Below are positions 1-9,154 of a stretch of 64,000 nucleotides of DNA, one piece after another. This DNA is from Drosophila persimilis. Its lineage: Eukaryota; Arthropoda; Insecta; Diptera; Drosophilidae. Each line of letters begins with the position of its first letter. Position 1 is the stretch's first letter. The notes beneath the pieces are model-generated. The model ran no database searches, was not told the DNA's origin, and was given only the letters and a program-made list of their open reading frames with translations. The translations under genes were made by a program, and so were the position numbers. The DNA lies in contig NW_020825366.1 of the NCBI RefSeq assembly GCF_003286085.1, forward strand, positions 496,001 through 560,000, in the 5' to 3' direction.

Positions 1-48
1 CCACAAATCTAATATACCCCAATACTCATTTTGAGTATCGGGTATAAA
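1..48. mobile_element. 3' tail of an unidentified insertion in gag of unit A
   Basis: These bases are unlike any other gag copy in the window. Gag sequence resumes abruptly at 49 with AACACCGTCACCGCCA, the same 16-mer that forms the target-site duplication of the two R1-like insertions further right. The tail ends in GGGTATAAAA and contains an imperfect inverted repeat (TATACCC near 14-20 against GGGTATA at 40-46, with ATACTCA/GAGTAT inside). It does not resemble the 3' end of the R1-like element, so it is probably the end of a different element, perhaps a non-LTR one. The rest lies outside the window. Confidence 0.5.
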
Positions 49-1434
49 AACACCGTCACCGCCACTAACACCAGCACCATCGCCATAACCAACACCAACA
101 CAACTACTGCCACTCCCAATACACACACCCTTGCCATTGCCAATGACATCCGGCACGGCGAGTTCGGGCATCAGTCTGTGGAGGACAGAGGATTGAGGAT
201 CCTCATCCGAGGTCTTCCCCATTACACGCCCTCTGACTGGTTCCGGGACTGCATGCAGGCCGAGGGGTACACGGTCCGGTATACTCGGGCGATCACCGAT
301 CGATTCGATCGCAGCCGTCAATACAACCTCTTCGAGGTTGAGATTGCCCCCAAACCGGACCGTGGCCAATACGAGGTGTTGAAGCTGCGACGCCTGGGTG
401 GGAGGCCCGTCACGGTTGAGAGACTTGGAGTCTCCCGTGACCCTGCCCAGTGCCATCGATGTCAGGTGTTTGGCCACACCCGCGCATATTGTAGACGCGC
501 TGCTGTCTGCATGAAATGCGCGGGCGGGCACCTGACGACGGAGTGCAGCAAGCCAAGGGCCGTCAATCCTAAATGCGCCAACTGCCAGGGCCAGCACATC
601 AGCGCCTACAAGGGCTGCAGCGCCTACAAGGCAGCCAGGCAGCGGCTCCTGGCCCACAGGGTCGCCAGGGAGGAGGAGCATCGACGGCAGCAGCAGCAGC
701 CTCAGCCACTACGGCAGCAGCAGCAGCCTCAGCCACTACGGCAGCAGCCACAGCCAATGCAACAGCCAATTCAGCAGCAACAGCCAGCACATCGTCAGCA
801 GCCACCACAACGTCACCAGCAGCCACTACAGCGACAGTTGCAGCAGCAGCAGCCACCCACACAGCCACTCCACACACAGCCGCAGCAGCAACGCCAGCGC
901 GGTCTGGGTCGGCAGCATCGGCAACAGCTACAGCATCGCGACCAACATTCCCAGCCATTGGCCGAGGGGCGCCAATACCAGAGGGTCCAGCCGATGCAGC
1001 CGATCCCAGATCGTGCTCCGACGCCACGCCAACCCCAGATACAGCAGCAGCCAGGCGCCCAGTGCGATGGCAGCTGTGCCCATAAACTGAAAAGAGATGC
1101 CAAAAGAATTATAGAGCTGGAGGAAAAACTGGCAGCAATACTGACGAAACTGACAAACCTGCTGCAGGCAAGGGACGAGAGCACGGGAGGAGTGCCGCCA
1201 CTACAGACAACAACAGCAGCAGCAGCATCCACACAGCCATCACCAAATACGCACCATGACGCCGCAGCCATATCGGACTCCGAATCCGATATGGACTGCG
1301 AAGCAATTGACGACGATGATGACGACGAATGGACCGACCACGACCCATTTGACGCGCTGGATGGCCTGGGCGAAATATGGAGGGCACAAATCGCCAGCGC
1401 ACGCGAAAGCATGCTATCAGGCGGTGCCTATTGA
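49..1434 (+). CDS. Gag of tandem unit A, 5' part missing
   Basis: This is the C-terminal part of a jockey-superfamily (HeT-A/TART-like) Gag, a nucleic-acid-binding structural protein that forms the retrotransposon ribonucleoprotein. The frame is open from the window start to the TGA at 1432-1434. In order it holds a Thr/Asn-rich stretch, an RRM-like domain (GLRILIRGLPH... to VTVERLG), and three zinc knuckles (CHRCQVFGHTRAYC, CMKCAGGHLTTEC, CANCQGQHISAYKGC, about 451-617). A long Gln/His/Pro-rich tract, a short coiled coil (KLKRDAKRIIELEEKLA) and an acidic tail (DDDDDDEWTDHD) follow. The N-terminal third is cut off by the insertion ending at 48. It is nearly identical to the 3' part of gag in unit B (9152-10540), apart from a few substitutions and one extra codon in B, so A and B are recent duplicates. 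No reverse transcriptase follows. Confidence 0.8.
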   Translation, partial: NTVTATNTSTIAITNTNTTTATPNTHTLAIANDIRHGEFGHQSVEDRGLRILIRGLPHYTPSDWFRDCMQAEGYTVRYTRAITDRFDRSRQYNLFEVEIAPKPDRGQYEVLKLRRLGGRPVTVERLGVSRDPAQCHRCQVFGHTRAYCRRAAVCMKCAGGHLTTECSKPRAVNPKCANCQGQHISAYKGCSAYKAARQRLLAHRVAREEEHRRQQQQPQPLRQQQQPQPLRQQPQPMQQPIQQQQPAHRQQPPQRHQQPLQRQLQQQQPPTQPLHTQPQQQRQRGLGRQHRQQLQHRDQHSQPLAEGRQYQRVQPMQPIPDRAPTPRQPQIQQQPGAQCDGSCAHKLKRDAKRIIELEEKLAAILTKLTNLLQARDESTGGVPPLQTTTAAAASTQPSPNTHHDAAAISDSESDMDCEAIDDDDDDEWTDHDPFDALDGLGEIWRAQIASARESMLSGGAY

Positions 1435-1962
1435 TGTGCCCAATCGTCGTTCCCGAGACAGCCACTGCAACAAAGGAAAAGACGTCAATACGGACAACAA
1501 AGAAAGACTGCCAAAACACACGAAATTACACGTACCTGCCAATCACCAGACAGAGCTGATCACCAAGAAGCTGCCTCGCCATCAACAATGACAATTTCCT
1601 GCCAAAGGGACGGTAAAGGAGGCCTCTTTTGATGACGCTGCCACCACACCATGGCCGTGACGTCACGCCACTCTCAACCAACAGCTGCCATTCCAAACGA
1701 CGACGCAGATGCTGGCGCCTGTTGCCGCACCACTGGGTCGCACCCGTCTCTCATGCCAATTATGTGAGGGCGCCAAATCCTGCAAAAGAAGGAGAAACAG
1801 GAGGGAGAAGCAGACTGCCAATAAAAACACAAATACTCGCCTGCAAAAGTCTCTCACGCCAACACCAACCAGACAAGGGTCGCCAGCAACAACATCCAAA
1901 CGCCGACAGTACCTGCAAATAAAGACAAACGTAAATCGAACGCCAAAAACAAACACCTCATC

Positions 1963-2304
1963 TGGATGGCCGGACCAGCAGCCATCCAAAACGCCATTAC
2001 AAACTGACGGCGAACGTGGCCGAGGAGGCCAGGCCAATCCAACTGACAGCGCATCTTGGTGGCCGGACCAGCCGAGTGCCTACTCGGATGCGGCCAACAA
2101 TTAAAATCGACAACGCATCCTGGTGGCCGGACCAGCAGCCACTTGGATGCGGCCAATAACATGATTCGTTGGCAACACACTTCGATGCCAATCGCCAACA
2201 CACTGGACAATGCATCTCGGGTGGCCGGACCAGTGCCACTCGATTGGATGCGCCATCTCCACCTGACAGATGCAACGTGGGCGGCCGGACTAGAGCCGCT
2301 CGCC
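1963..2304 (+). repeat. Hairpin array in trailer A (five related stem-loops)
   Basis: There are five copies of a stem-loop whose loop reads CGGACCAG(C)A. HP0 is at 1963-1988 (TGGATGGC / GCCATCCA, perfect 8 bp). HP1 is at 2051-2091 and HP2 at 2115-2150 (outer arms GCATCC / GGATGC, inner GGTGGC / GCCAC). HP3 is at 2212-2251 (GGGTGGC / GCCACTC) and HP4 at 2277-2304 (GGGCGGC / GCCGCTC). The stems differ between copies at paired positions (A-U to G-C, U-A to C-G) while the loop is constant, as expected for a selected RNA or single-strand DNA structure. Confidence 0.75.
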
Positions 2305-2456
2305 ATCTCCAACTTATGCCCACGATGCACGCCAACACCAGCCAGCCAATAAACAACACACAGGGGGACAACAGAGCCGGCCGGTATACAGCGTAATGTT
2401 TGCATTGCGTTTGTTATGCCCGCCGGTGCTCCGTTGTTGTTTGTCCTCCTGTTAGA

Positions 2457-2467
2457 AATAAAATAAA
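2457..2467 (+). terminator. Tandem AATAAA poly(A) signals of unit A
   Basis: Two overlapping AATAAA hexamers are followed within about 20 bases by a GU-rich stretch (TGTTTATATGTGTGTAAATG), the usual layout of a metazoan cleavage and polyadenylation site. The same arrangement occurs in every unit. No A-tail follows in the DNA, so the unit junction is not a retrotransposed 3' end. Confidence 0.6.
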
Positions 2468-3033
2468 TTGTAATTAATATGTTTATATGTGTGTAAATGT
2501 ATGTCAATTATCGTTTATTTACCTTGTCTGCATCAATGTTTTTGTTGTAGATGTCAATCCTGTTGTTTCTGTAGTTTTTGCATGTCCGTAGATAGTTTGT
2601 CCATAGTTTTAGTTACTTGCCTGTGATCTTAGAAATAAGTTTTTGTAAATTAATGTAGTTTTTCTGTAGTTAATTGTATATTATTAGTAGTTTTCTGATT
2701 AGTTTTATTACCTTTTTCCTCTTCTTCCCCACCTATCTGCCATTCCCATTTTCCCCTTGACATGTGGTATCACAAAAAATACCACGCAAATACCAGACCA
2801 TTGACCGATAACACACCAAAAAGCCAATTCAAATTCAAATTGCATTTATCAATTTATGCCCAGCCAATTCCACACCCACCCCCCCACCCACTTCAATCGC
2901 AACTAAAGATCAAATGAGGCTGAGCAGGATCAAAATACAAACTGCCAACCTTCGCCACTCTGCCAAACGCCCCAACAAAGCCATTACAACCGCCCACAAG
3001 ATGCTATGCGGTCGTCTCTTCGGAGCTACTCGC

Positions 3034-3072
3034 GCCCGGATCGTAAGATCCGGAAGTATAAAGTATCCGGGC
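3034..3072 (+). promoter_or_regulatory. Nested palindromes with TATAAAG in leader B
   Basis: Two mutually exclusive inverted repeats share one arm. CCGGATC (3036-3042) pairs with GATCCGG (3047-3053), and GCCCGGAT (3034-3041) pairs with ATCCGGGC (3065-3072). A TATAAAG box lies at 3057-3063 inside the larger loop. The block is kept in every leader of the array. In the leaders of units F, G, H and I the box reads TTTAAAG. A core promoter or RNA switch-like structure is plausible but unproven. Confidence 0.45.
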
Positions 3073-3488
3073 GGTTATACGGGAGCAGGCACTTATCCCC
3101 TTCCCATCCCATCCCCTTACAACAGAGCAGCCAATTCACACAGCACAAAGAACATGAGACATGAGCCATTTACCAACAACAACACACACAGCCAATACAA
3201 ATTCCATTGCCTACTTGTTGGTGCTGGTGAGTGAAAGTGGAACCGGGGGTGAGAGCACCGGTAAATGACGATCGGCGATCGGACCCTTTCGAGTGGAGAG
3301 TATGGGAGTTGGCGGACATGTGAGTGTTCCACCATGAACCTCGTCCAGGCCACTCTCATCTCGTCCGCCCGCTCGAGAGGTCGCGATCGTCGGACGTGCC
3401 AAAACCGTTTTCGTGTCGTTTTGCCGTGTCGCCATCTCCGTTTTCTTTCTGTGTTGCCCTGTTCTTCTTGTGCTGTCGGTCGTGTGCC

Positions 3489-3800
3489 GTGCCGTGCTGT
3501 GCCGTGCCCCCCGCTGACATGACAAAAAGTCCCTTCCCCCCACCGCCACTACTACTACCGACAAACTTTCTTCTCCCCAATAAATGTGATTAATTTTAAA
3601 CGCCAATAAATAACATTAACTTGTAAAAACACAAAAAGTTAAACACAAACCTAATGATAAACACAAACCTAACTAGAGCGTGCCGTGCTGTGCCGTGCCC
3701 CCGCTGACATGACAAAAAGTCCCTTCCCCCCACCACCGCCGCCAATACTACCGACAAACTTTCTTCTCCCCAATAAATGTGATTAATTTTAAACGCCAAC
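3489..3800 (+). repeat. About 190-bp tandem duplication in leader B
   Basis: The block from the GTGCCGTGC run through CGCTGACATGAC and CCCCAATAAATGTG to the AACACAAACC words occurs twice with an offset of about 190 bases (CGCTGACAT at 3512 and 3702). The second copy carries the CACCACCGCCGCCAATACT variant otherwise seen in leader F (about 45630), while the first has the CACTACTACTACCG variant, so the leader is a mosaic made by unequal exchange. Confidence 0.65.
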
Positions 3801-4034
3801 AAATAACATAAATTTTTAAAAACACAAACACAAACCGAAGAAACGCCAACAAATAACATAAATGTTTAAAACACAAACACAAACCTAATGATAAACACAA
3901 ACCTAACTAGAGAAAACTGTGTAAAGAGACAGAAAGTGCCAATACATTAAACACAAACACACACATAAGAGACTTTTTAATAAGGAAAGCAACAAACAGA
4001 CAGCAAATCGCCAACACACAAACAAACAACAACT

Positions 4035-5109
4035 ATGACGAGAGGAATGGCCAGACGAGGGTCGAATAGACGCCACAGCGACGGCGGCAGAGCGGCCCGC
4101 AGAGGCGCACTAGCAGCAGCAGCAGCAGCCATGAACACCAACACCAACACCGCCAATAGCAGCAGCAGCAGCAGAGCCCTCGGCGCAGTCGCCAATACCA
4201 ACACAAACGCCCCAGCCAATGCAGAGCGACGTCGCCACAGTCACCCAGTGAGTGAGTACCCAGCCATTCCCATGGCCGACATATCCACGGCCACAGCCAC
4301 TCCCCCCTCGAGCCCCATCAAAACAGCAGCGCCAATACCAAAAATACCAACTGCAAGTCCCGCAACCCCGCCAAATTCCAAAAACCCGCCAAACAAAAAG
4401 GGAAAGGCCGATAGGACGCCGCTCTCGCTGCCGCTTTTGCCGCCTCTCACGCTCTCGAACATTCAAAACCGTTCGAGAGTAACGGGAGAGGGAGAAGTCG
4501 GAGGAGAGCTGGCAAGCCGACGCGCAGGAGCAGAGCGCCAAAACGGCCAACGGGCAGCCACACACACACACACGAACGGATCGAACCTGTTGCGTGTCGA
4601 ACTTGGTTCGAGTTCGAGCAACGGGTCGATCCAAGCCATAGCCCAGCCAGCACCTACACAAAGACAAACAGCAACAACTACACAACCACAACCAATCCCA
4701 CCAACACCGAAACGACGCCGCGCCCTCATCGACAGTGGGAGTGACGATGAGGATGAGGCTGAGAGGAAGCAGGCCAGACGACGGGGCCGCAATCACCACC
4801 ATCACCAGCAGCGACCGCCAATCAAGAGGCCTATTAAAAAGAGGCAAACCATGGAGGAGCTGGAGGCCATTGTCCAGGAGCAGCTGAGGCAGCACGAGCT
4901 GCGGCAGCAACAGCAAAAGCAACAGAAACGGAAAACAAAAACCGCCAACACCAACACAGTTGCCGCTCCTGCCCCTCTGCCGCAATCTGCACAGCCAACA
5001 CATGCCCCTGCCTCTGCCTCTGCCACTACTAATACTAATACTGACAATATCAATGCAAATAATGACGCCAACGCAATTACAAAGACAAACACCAACACCG
5101 TCACCGCCA
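4035..5109 (+). pseudogene. Gag of unit B, 5' part (split by R1-like insertion)
   Basis: This is the N-terminal part of the array Gag, starting at an ATG in an AACAACAACTATGACG context shared by the other units. It contains a basic start (MTRGMARRGSNRRH), an Ala run, Asn/Thr repeats, Pro-rich segments, a Ser/Asp patch followed by an Arg-rich nuclear-localisation-like stretch (SGSDDEDEAERKQARRRGR), and a Gln-rich coiled-coil segment that units D and F lack. The reading frame is cut at 5109 by the R1-like element and continues into it for 13 codons to a TGA at 5148-5150. The rest of the gene is at 9152-10540. Without the insertion both parts would be in frame. Confidence 0.8.
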
Positions 5110-5146
5110 GTCAAAAAAAACGGAGAAGAATCCGCAGGAAGGCCAA

Positions 5147-5989
5147 ATGAGGGACGCCGTAGCTCGCAAGGGACCGGAGGACGCCCCAAAGGATCGAGAG
5201 GTGGGGTGGGTGAAGGTCGTAGCCAGGCAAAGGCCAAAGCCAAAGCAGCAGCAACGACCAAGACCGCCACGCAGCGATGCAATAGTCATCGCCGCCACCA
5301 GCACTGTCTCATATGCAGACATCCTAAGGAAGGTCAAGACAGAGCCAAGTCTTAAAAAGCTAGGGCAATCGGTGCAAGGGGTGCGACGCACAGCAAAAGG
5401 AGAGCTGTTGCTGATGCTGGAAAAATCGGCGGACCCGAGAACCCAAGAGATGCAGGCAGCAGTCAAGGAAGCGCTAGGAAGCACGGTTGAAGTAAGGAGT
5501 CTTACCGAAACTGTCATCTTGGAGGTAAGGGACATAGACGAAGTGTCCACCCAAGAGGAAGTCCTAGCGGAACTCAAAGCGCAGGCAGGGGTGGAAATAT
5601 GCGAGGCCGCAGCCATCTCCATCAGACCAGCCTATAGGAGCACGCAGACCCTGACCCTGAAAGTTCCACCGGCTATAGCAAAGCCCCTCCTGGAGAAAGG
5701 AAGAATTCGCCTGGGGTGGGGGTATTGCAGAATACGACCCAAGTCAACTCCCCGAAGATGCTACAAGTGCATGGAGTTTGGCCACATCGCGCCTAATTGT
5801 AAGAGCAGCCAAGACTTCACGAAGTGCTGCTACAATTGCGCAGGAGCCGACCACCAGGCCAAAGATTGCAAAGACGAACCAAGTTGCATTCTTTGCAAGC
5901 GCCACCGGGTGAAGGACCCGAAGCACCAAACGACGAGTTCGAGGTGCCCGCAGTACCAAAAGGCGATGCAGCAAATGAAGGATAGATGA
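5147..5989 (+). CDS. ORF1 (Gag-like) of R1-like element, N-terminus missing
   Basis: This ORF encodes an RNA-binding ORF1 protein of an R1-clade LINE. From the first ATG it has 280 residues; R1-type ORF1 proteins are usually well above 400. The same frame is open upstream to the insertion junction (5111), so the start is not original. It has a basic N-terminal part (QRPKPKQQQRPRPPR), a helical/RRM-like middle, and three zinc knuckles near the end (CYKCMEFGHIAPNC, CYNCAGADHQAKDC and CILCKRHRVKDPKH). The stop overlaps the ORF2 start as ATGA (5986-5989), which suggests coupled termination and reinitiation as described for R1-clade elements. Its ATG at 5147 likewise overlaps the stop of the upstream chimeric gag frame (ATGA, 5147-5150). 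Confidence 0.75.
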   Translation: MRDAVARKGPEDAPKDREVGWVKVVARQRPKPKQQQRPRPPRSDAIVIAATSTVSYADILRKVKTEPSLKKLGQSVQGVRRTAKGELLLMLEKSADPRTQEMQAAVKEALGSTVEVRSLTETVILEVRDIDEVSTQEEVLAELKAQAGVEICEAAAISIRPAYRSTQTLTLKVPPAIAKPLLEKGRIRLGWGYCRIRPKSTPRRCYKCMEFGHIAPNCKSSQDFTKCCYNCAGADHQAKDCKDEPSCILCKRHRVKDPKHQTTSSRCPQYQKAMQQMKDR

Positions 5990-8948
5990 AAATCATCCAA
6001 CTAAACCTCAACCACTGCGAGATGGCACAGCAGCTGCTGGTCCAGACCATAAGGGAGCACCGTATTGATGTAGCAGTCATAAGCGAGCAATACCGGAATC
6101 GCAACTCGGGAGAGTGGATTGCTGACTCGAGCAAGAAGGCAGCGATATGGAGCTGTGCGAGTCCCACACAGCAACTACTGCAAACATACGTCGGAGACGG
6201 ATTCGCCAGAGCCCGGATAAATGGAGTGCACATATATAGCTGCTACCTGCCCCCGAGCCTCAGCCTACTGCAGGCGACGCAGGCACTGGAAAGGATTGCT
6301 GAAGATGCGCGGGAGAAACACCCTACGCTCATAGCCGGCGATTTCAACGCTTGGGCGACGGAGTGGGGATGCCCGAGAACGAACCCAAGGGGACAGGCAC
6401 TCTTAGAATGCTTTGCGACGTTGGATGCCGTACTGCTGAACACAGGCACACAGCAGACGTTCGGCAGAGCTGGAACGGGGTCTATAATAGACCTTACGTT
6501 CGTGAGCAGCAGCCTCAGCCGCAGGACAACGTGGGAAGTTAGTGGCTTATACACCGGGAGTGACCACCAAGCCCTCATATGTGAAATCCAGGAAGCGGGC
6601 GCACCTAACCCGTTCATTGGCAAGCGGATCGGTTATAAGACCGAAACGCTATAGCCGGATATGGTCCGGGCCATGTTTGAGGACTACGAGACCAACGGTA
6701 CGGCTGAAGAGAGAGCAAGCCAACTGGCTATACATACGCTGGAAGCATGTGATGCCTCCATGCTAAGGAAAAGAAGAAGCCTGAACAACCGCAGGCCAGC
6801 TTATTGGTGGAACGCTGCAATAGGTAGCGCCAGGCAGGAGTGCCAGCGGAAAAGACGACTGTACCAGCGTTCGAGAGGTTCCCCGGAATTCGAGAGGCTC
6901 CAAGGAGAATATAAGGAAAGCAGACGCTGCTTGAAGAGGCAGATCAAAGATGCCAAGCGCAAATGCTTCGAAAAGCTCTGCGATGACGCAGATGCGAACC
7001 CTTGGGGCTACGCATACAGGCTGGTAATGAAGAGACTGCGAGTGTTCAGTCCCCCGCCGCCAATGTGTGCAGATCTGCTGGTTAACATAGTAGAAACCCT
7101 ATTCCCAGAGAAAGTGGCAGCCCAGAGGGTGATGGATAGAATACCGCCACCTGAAATAGAAGCCACCACGGGAGCAGAATTCCTCGAAGCTCTACAACGG
7201 ATAAAGAACGGCAAAGCACCAGGACCTGATGGGGTCCCAAATGCCGTTCTCCGCACGGCTATTGAGACCAATCCACAAATGTACGTGGATTTATTCAATG
7301 CGTGCATGTCCGAAGGGACCTTCCCCAGACCATGGAAGCGACAGCGGCTAGTCCTCTTACCCAAGGGGAACAAGCCGACCGAGGAGCCATCATCCTATAG
7401 ACCACTCTGCATGCTCGACACAGTGGGTAAGATCCTCGAGCGCATAATCCACACCAGGCTGGAGAAGGCAGTAACGCGTCAGCTCTCACCGAGACAGCAC
7501 GGGTTTCGCAAAGGCAGGTCCACGGTGGACGCAATCGGCGAGGTATGTGAGATAGCAAAGCGAGCTATCGATGGCACCCGGTGGATGTACGGGACCAAAG
7601 AGTATTGCATAGTGGCAACACTCGATGTCCAAAATTCATTCAACTCTGCCAATTGGGATCACATACTAGAAGAACTGAGAAACCTTCAAGTACCGCCGTA
7701 TCTGCAGAATATCATCGCGGACTACCTAAGAGACCGATTGCTCATATATGAGACGGATAAGGGGACACGTGAGCACCAAATCACTGGAGGAGTTCCCCAA
7801 GGATCGGTCCTCGGCCCGCTGCTGTGGAACATCATGTATGATGGAATCCTCAAGATGGATATGCCAATGGGCGCAACGGTGATAGGCTTTGCCGACGACA
7901 TAGCAATAGTCGTAGTGGCAAAACAGAAAGAAGCGGCGGAAGAAATCTGCAACGACGCGGTAGAGAGAGCCAGAACATGGCTATCAGGGAGGGATCTCGC
8001 ATTAGCCACCCACAAAACGGAGGCGGTGCTAATAAGCAGCAGGAAAGTAGTGGAGACGGCCACGATCCGAGTAGGAGACTGCACTATTAGCTCCAGTCCA
8101 AGCCTGAAGTACCTGGGGGTCATGATTGACCACAGACTCAGCTTCAAGCATCACATGGCGTATGCAAGCAGCAAAGCAGGAAAGACGGCAGTGGCCCTAT
8201 CCCGCATCATGGCCAACACCGGAGGCCCGAAACAGCCAAGGCGAAAGCTACTAGCGAGCGTAGTTGGCTCAACGCTAATGTACGCTGCACCAATATGGGT
8301 TGATGCAATGAAGCATAAAACATATGCCCGAGAATGCAACGCAGTCCAGAGGCTGTGTGCCCTGAGGGTGTGTTGCGCATTCAGAACGGTATCCCAAGAC
8401 GCCGCACTTGTGGTAGCAGGAATGATTCCCATCCATCTGCTGGCAAGAGAAGCCGCAGGAATCAGGGCACAGCGAACCCTGGGGACTACGGACCAGGACA
8501 CCAGAGGTGCCTTAAGGCAGCGCACAATCCTGCAATGGCAAGATTCGTGGGATAACAGCAGCAAAGGGCGATGGATCCCAGGCTAATCCCAGACCTGAAG
8601 AGTTGGCTGAACCGTAGCCATGGACAAGTGGAGTATCACCTGACACAACTGCTGACAGGACACGGTTGCTTTAAAGCCTACCTGCATAGGTTTAAGCACG
8701 AGGACGACCCCTTCTGCGTGGTCTGCGCAGGGGTCATCGAAGACGCAGAGCACTGCTTCTTCGAATGTCCAAGATTTCGGCAAGAACGAGAGGATCTAAG
8801 CAACAAGCTTGGAAGAATGCCAGCGGTGACAAACCTGGCAGAATGCCTGCTGGAGTCGGAAGGAAACTGGGCCGCGATTAGATTCATGGCCGTAACTATG
8901 GCTACCAAACTGCGTCGCGAAGAAAGAGCACGCAATGCTAGGAGATAA
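5986..8948 (+). pseudogene. ORF2 (endonuclease/reverse transcriptase) of R1-like element, broken
   Basis: This is the pol protein of an R1-clade LINE. Residues from 5986 form an AP-like endonuclease (QLNLNHCEMA, AGDFNAWATEWG, SIIDLTFVSS, GSDHQALICE). The reverse transcriptase follows at 6661-8586 with the usual boxes (GKAPGPDGVPN, HGFRKGRSTVDA, TLDVQNSFNSA, GGVPQGSVLGPLLWN and the active-site GFADDIAIV). The C-terminal domain (8571-8948) has a CX2CX8HX4C knuckle (CVVCAGVIEDAEHCFFEC). There are two breaks: an in-frame TAG at 6652-6654 between endonuclease and RT, and a frameshift at about 8575-8584 just before RLIPDLKSWL. Both breaks are also present in the copy in unit C. The 3' UTR is 8949-9122. 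Confidence 0.85.
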
Positions 8949-9121
8949 AGGATAAAGGAGATTGTTAAGAGAAGAGCCCTACGGGCATCTCCACCCGGCG
9001 AAGTAATATCTCGCGACAGTACCGCCGGGATCCGGGATAGGTGTGGTTGGTTTTAGAGCGGTTAGAGTCCCTCACTTCGGCTTCGGCTGAGTCGGCATGA
9101 AGCTTTCCTGTAGTCAAACAA

Positions 9122-9151
<30 letters not shown>

Positions 9152-9154
<3 letters not shown>

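Larger units (their letters stand above)
1435..2470 (+). other. Trailer (3' untranslated region) of unit A
   Basis: This is the region between the gag stop and the AATAAA signals. It is A+C-rich and has no ORF that is plausible as a gene. The second half (1963-2304) carries the hairpin array listed separately. The last part holds a short GC-rich stretch (GAGCCGGCCGG near 2374, GCCCGCCGGTGCTCC near 2417) that is conserved in all units and precedes the poly(A) signal. It aligns with the trailers of B, C, D, E, F, G and H. Confidence 0.7.
2471..4034 (+). other. Leader / inter-unit region of unit B
   Basis: This non-coding stretch between the poly(A) site of A and gag ATG of B holds, in order: a T-rich part (2500-2740); a hairpin GTGGTAT / ATACCAC (about 2764-2785); A+C-rich DNA; the nested palindromes and TATAAAG at 3034-3072; a GC-rich part with palindromic CGATCG-containing words (3260-3400); the GTGCCGTGC microsatellite-like run; and A+C-rich sequence with AACACAAACCTAA words up to the ATG. 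It probably contains the promoter and 5' UTR. A 106-codon ORF at 2914-3234 is present in several units, but its C-terminal frame is not conserved and I do not call it a gene. Confidence 0.6.
5110..9151 (+). mobile_element. R1-clade non-LTR retrotransposon, 5'-truncated, in gag B
   Basis: This LINE is 4042 bp long, flanked by a 16-bp target-site duplication AACACCGTCACCGCCA (5094-5109 and 9152-9167), and ends in a poly(A) run (9123-9151). It carries ORF1 with zinc knuckles and ORF2 with an endonuclease, reverse transcriptase and C-terminal CCHC motif. The ORF1 frame is open right up to the left boundary without a 5' UTR, so the copy appears 5'-truncated. The target sits in ACACC/ACACY-rich DNA, like the (ACAY)n sites known for Waldo-type members of the R1 clade. 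The relation to Waldo is my inference. Confidence 0.85.

Noticed and set aside
573..1085. Alternative-frame ORF over the knuckles and Gln tract (170 codons), kept in several units
   Set aside because: It reads CAG/GCC repeats in another frame as poly-Ala/Thr. Its conservation follows from the near identity of the units.
1963..2304. CRISPR-like repeat-spacer array
   Set aside because: The repeats are self-complementary and diverged, spacing is irregular, and the context is a eukaryotic retroelement array.
2056..2352. ORFs on both strands over the trailer hairpins
   Set aside because: All frames are partly open in this repeat. Lengths differ among units, and structure rather than coding explains the conservation.
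2914..3234. 106-codon ORF in the leader, repeated in several units
   Set aside because: The C-terminal half changes frame between leader types and the base changes are not codon-like. It overlaps the palindrome block, so it is better explained as regulatory sequence.
4110..5282. Long antisense ORF (390 codons) opposite gag, also in other units
   Set aside because: It is a by-product of low stop-codon frequency opposite A+C-rich, CAG-rich DNA. The translation is Cys/Trp/Leu-rich, no domain is visible, and it runs across the insertion boundary in B and C.
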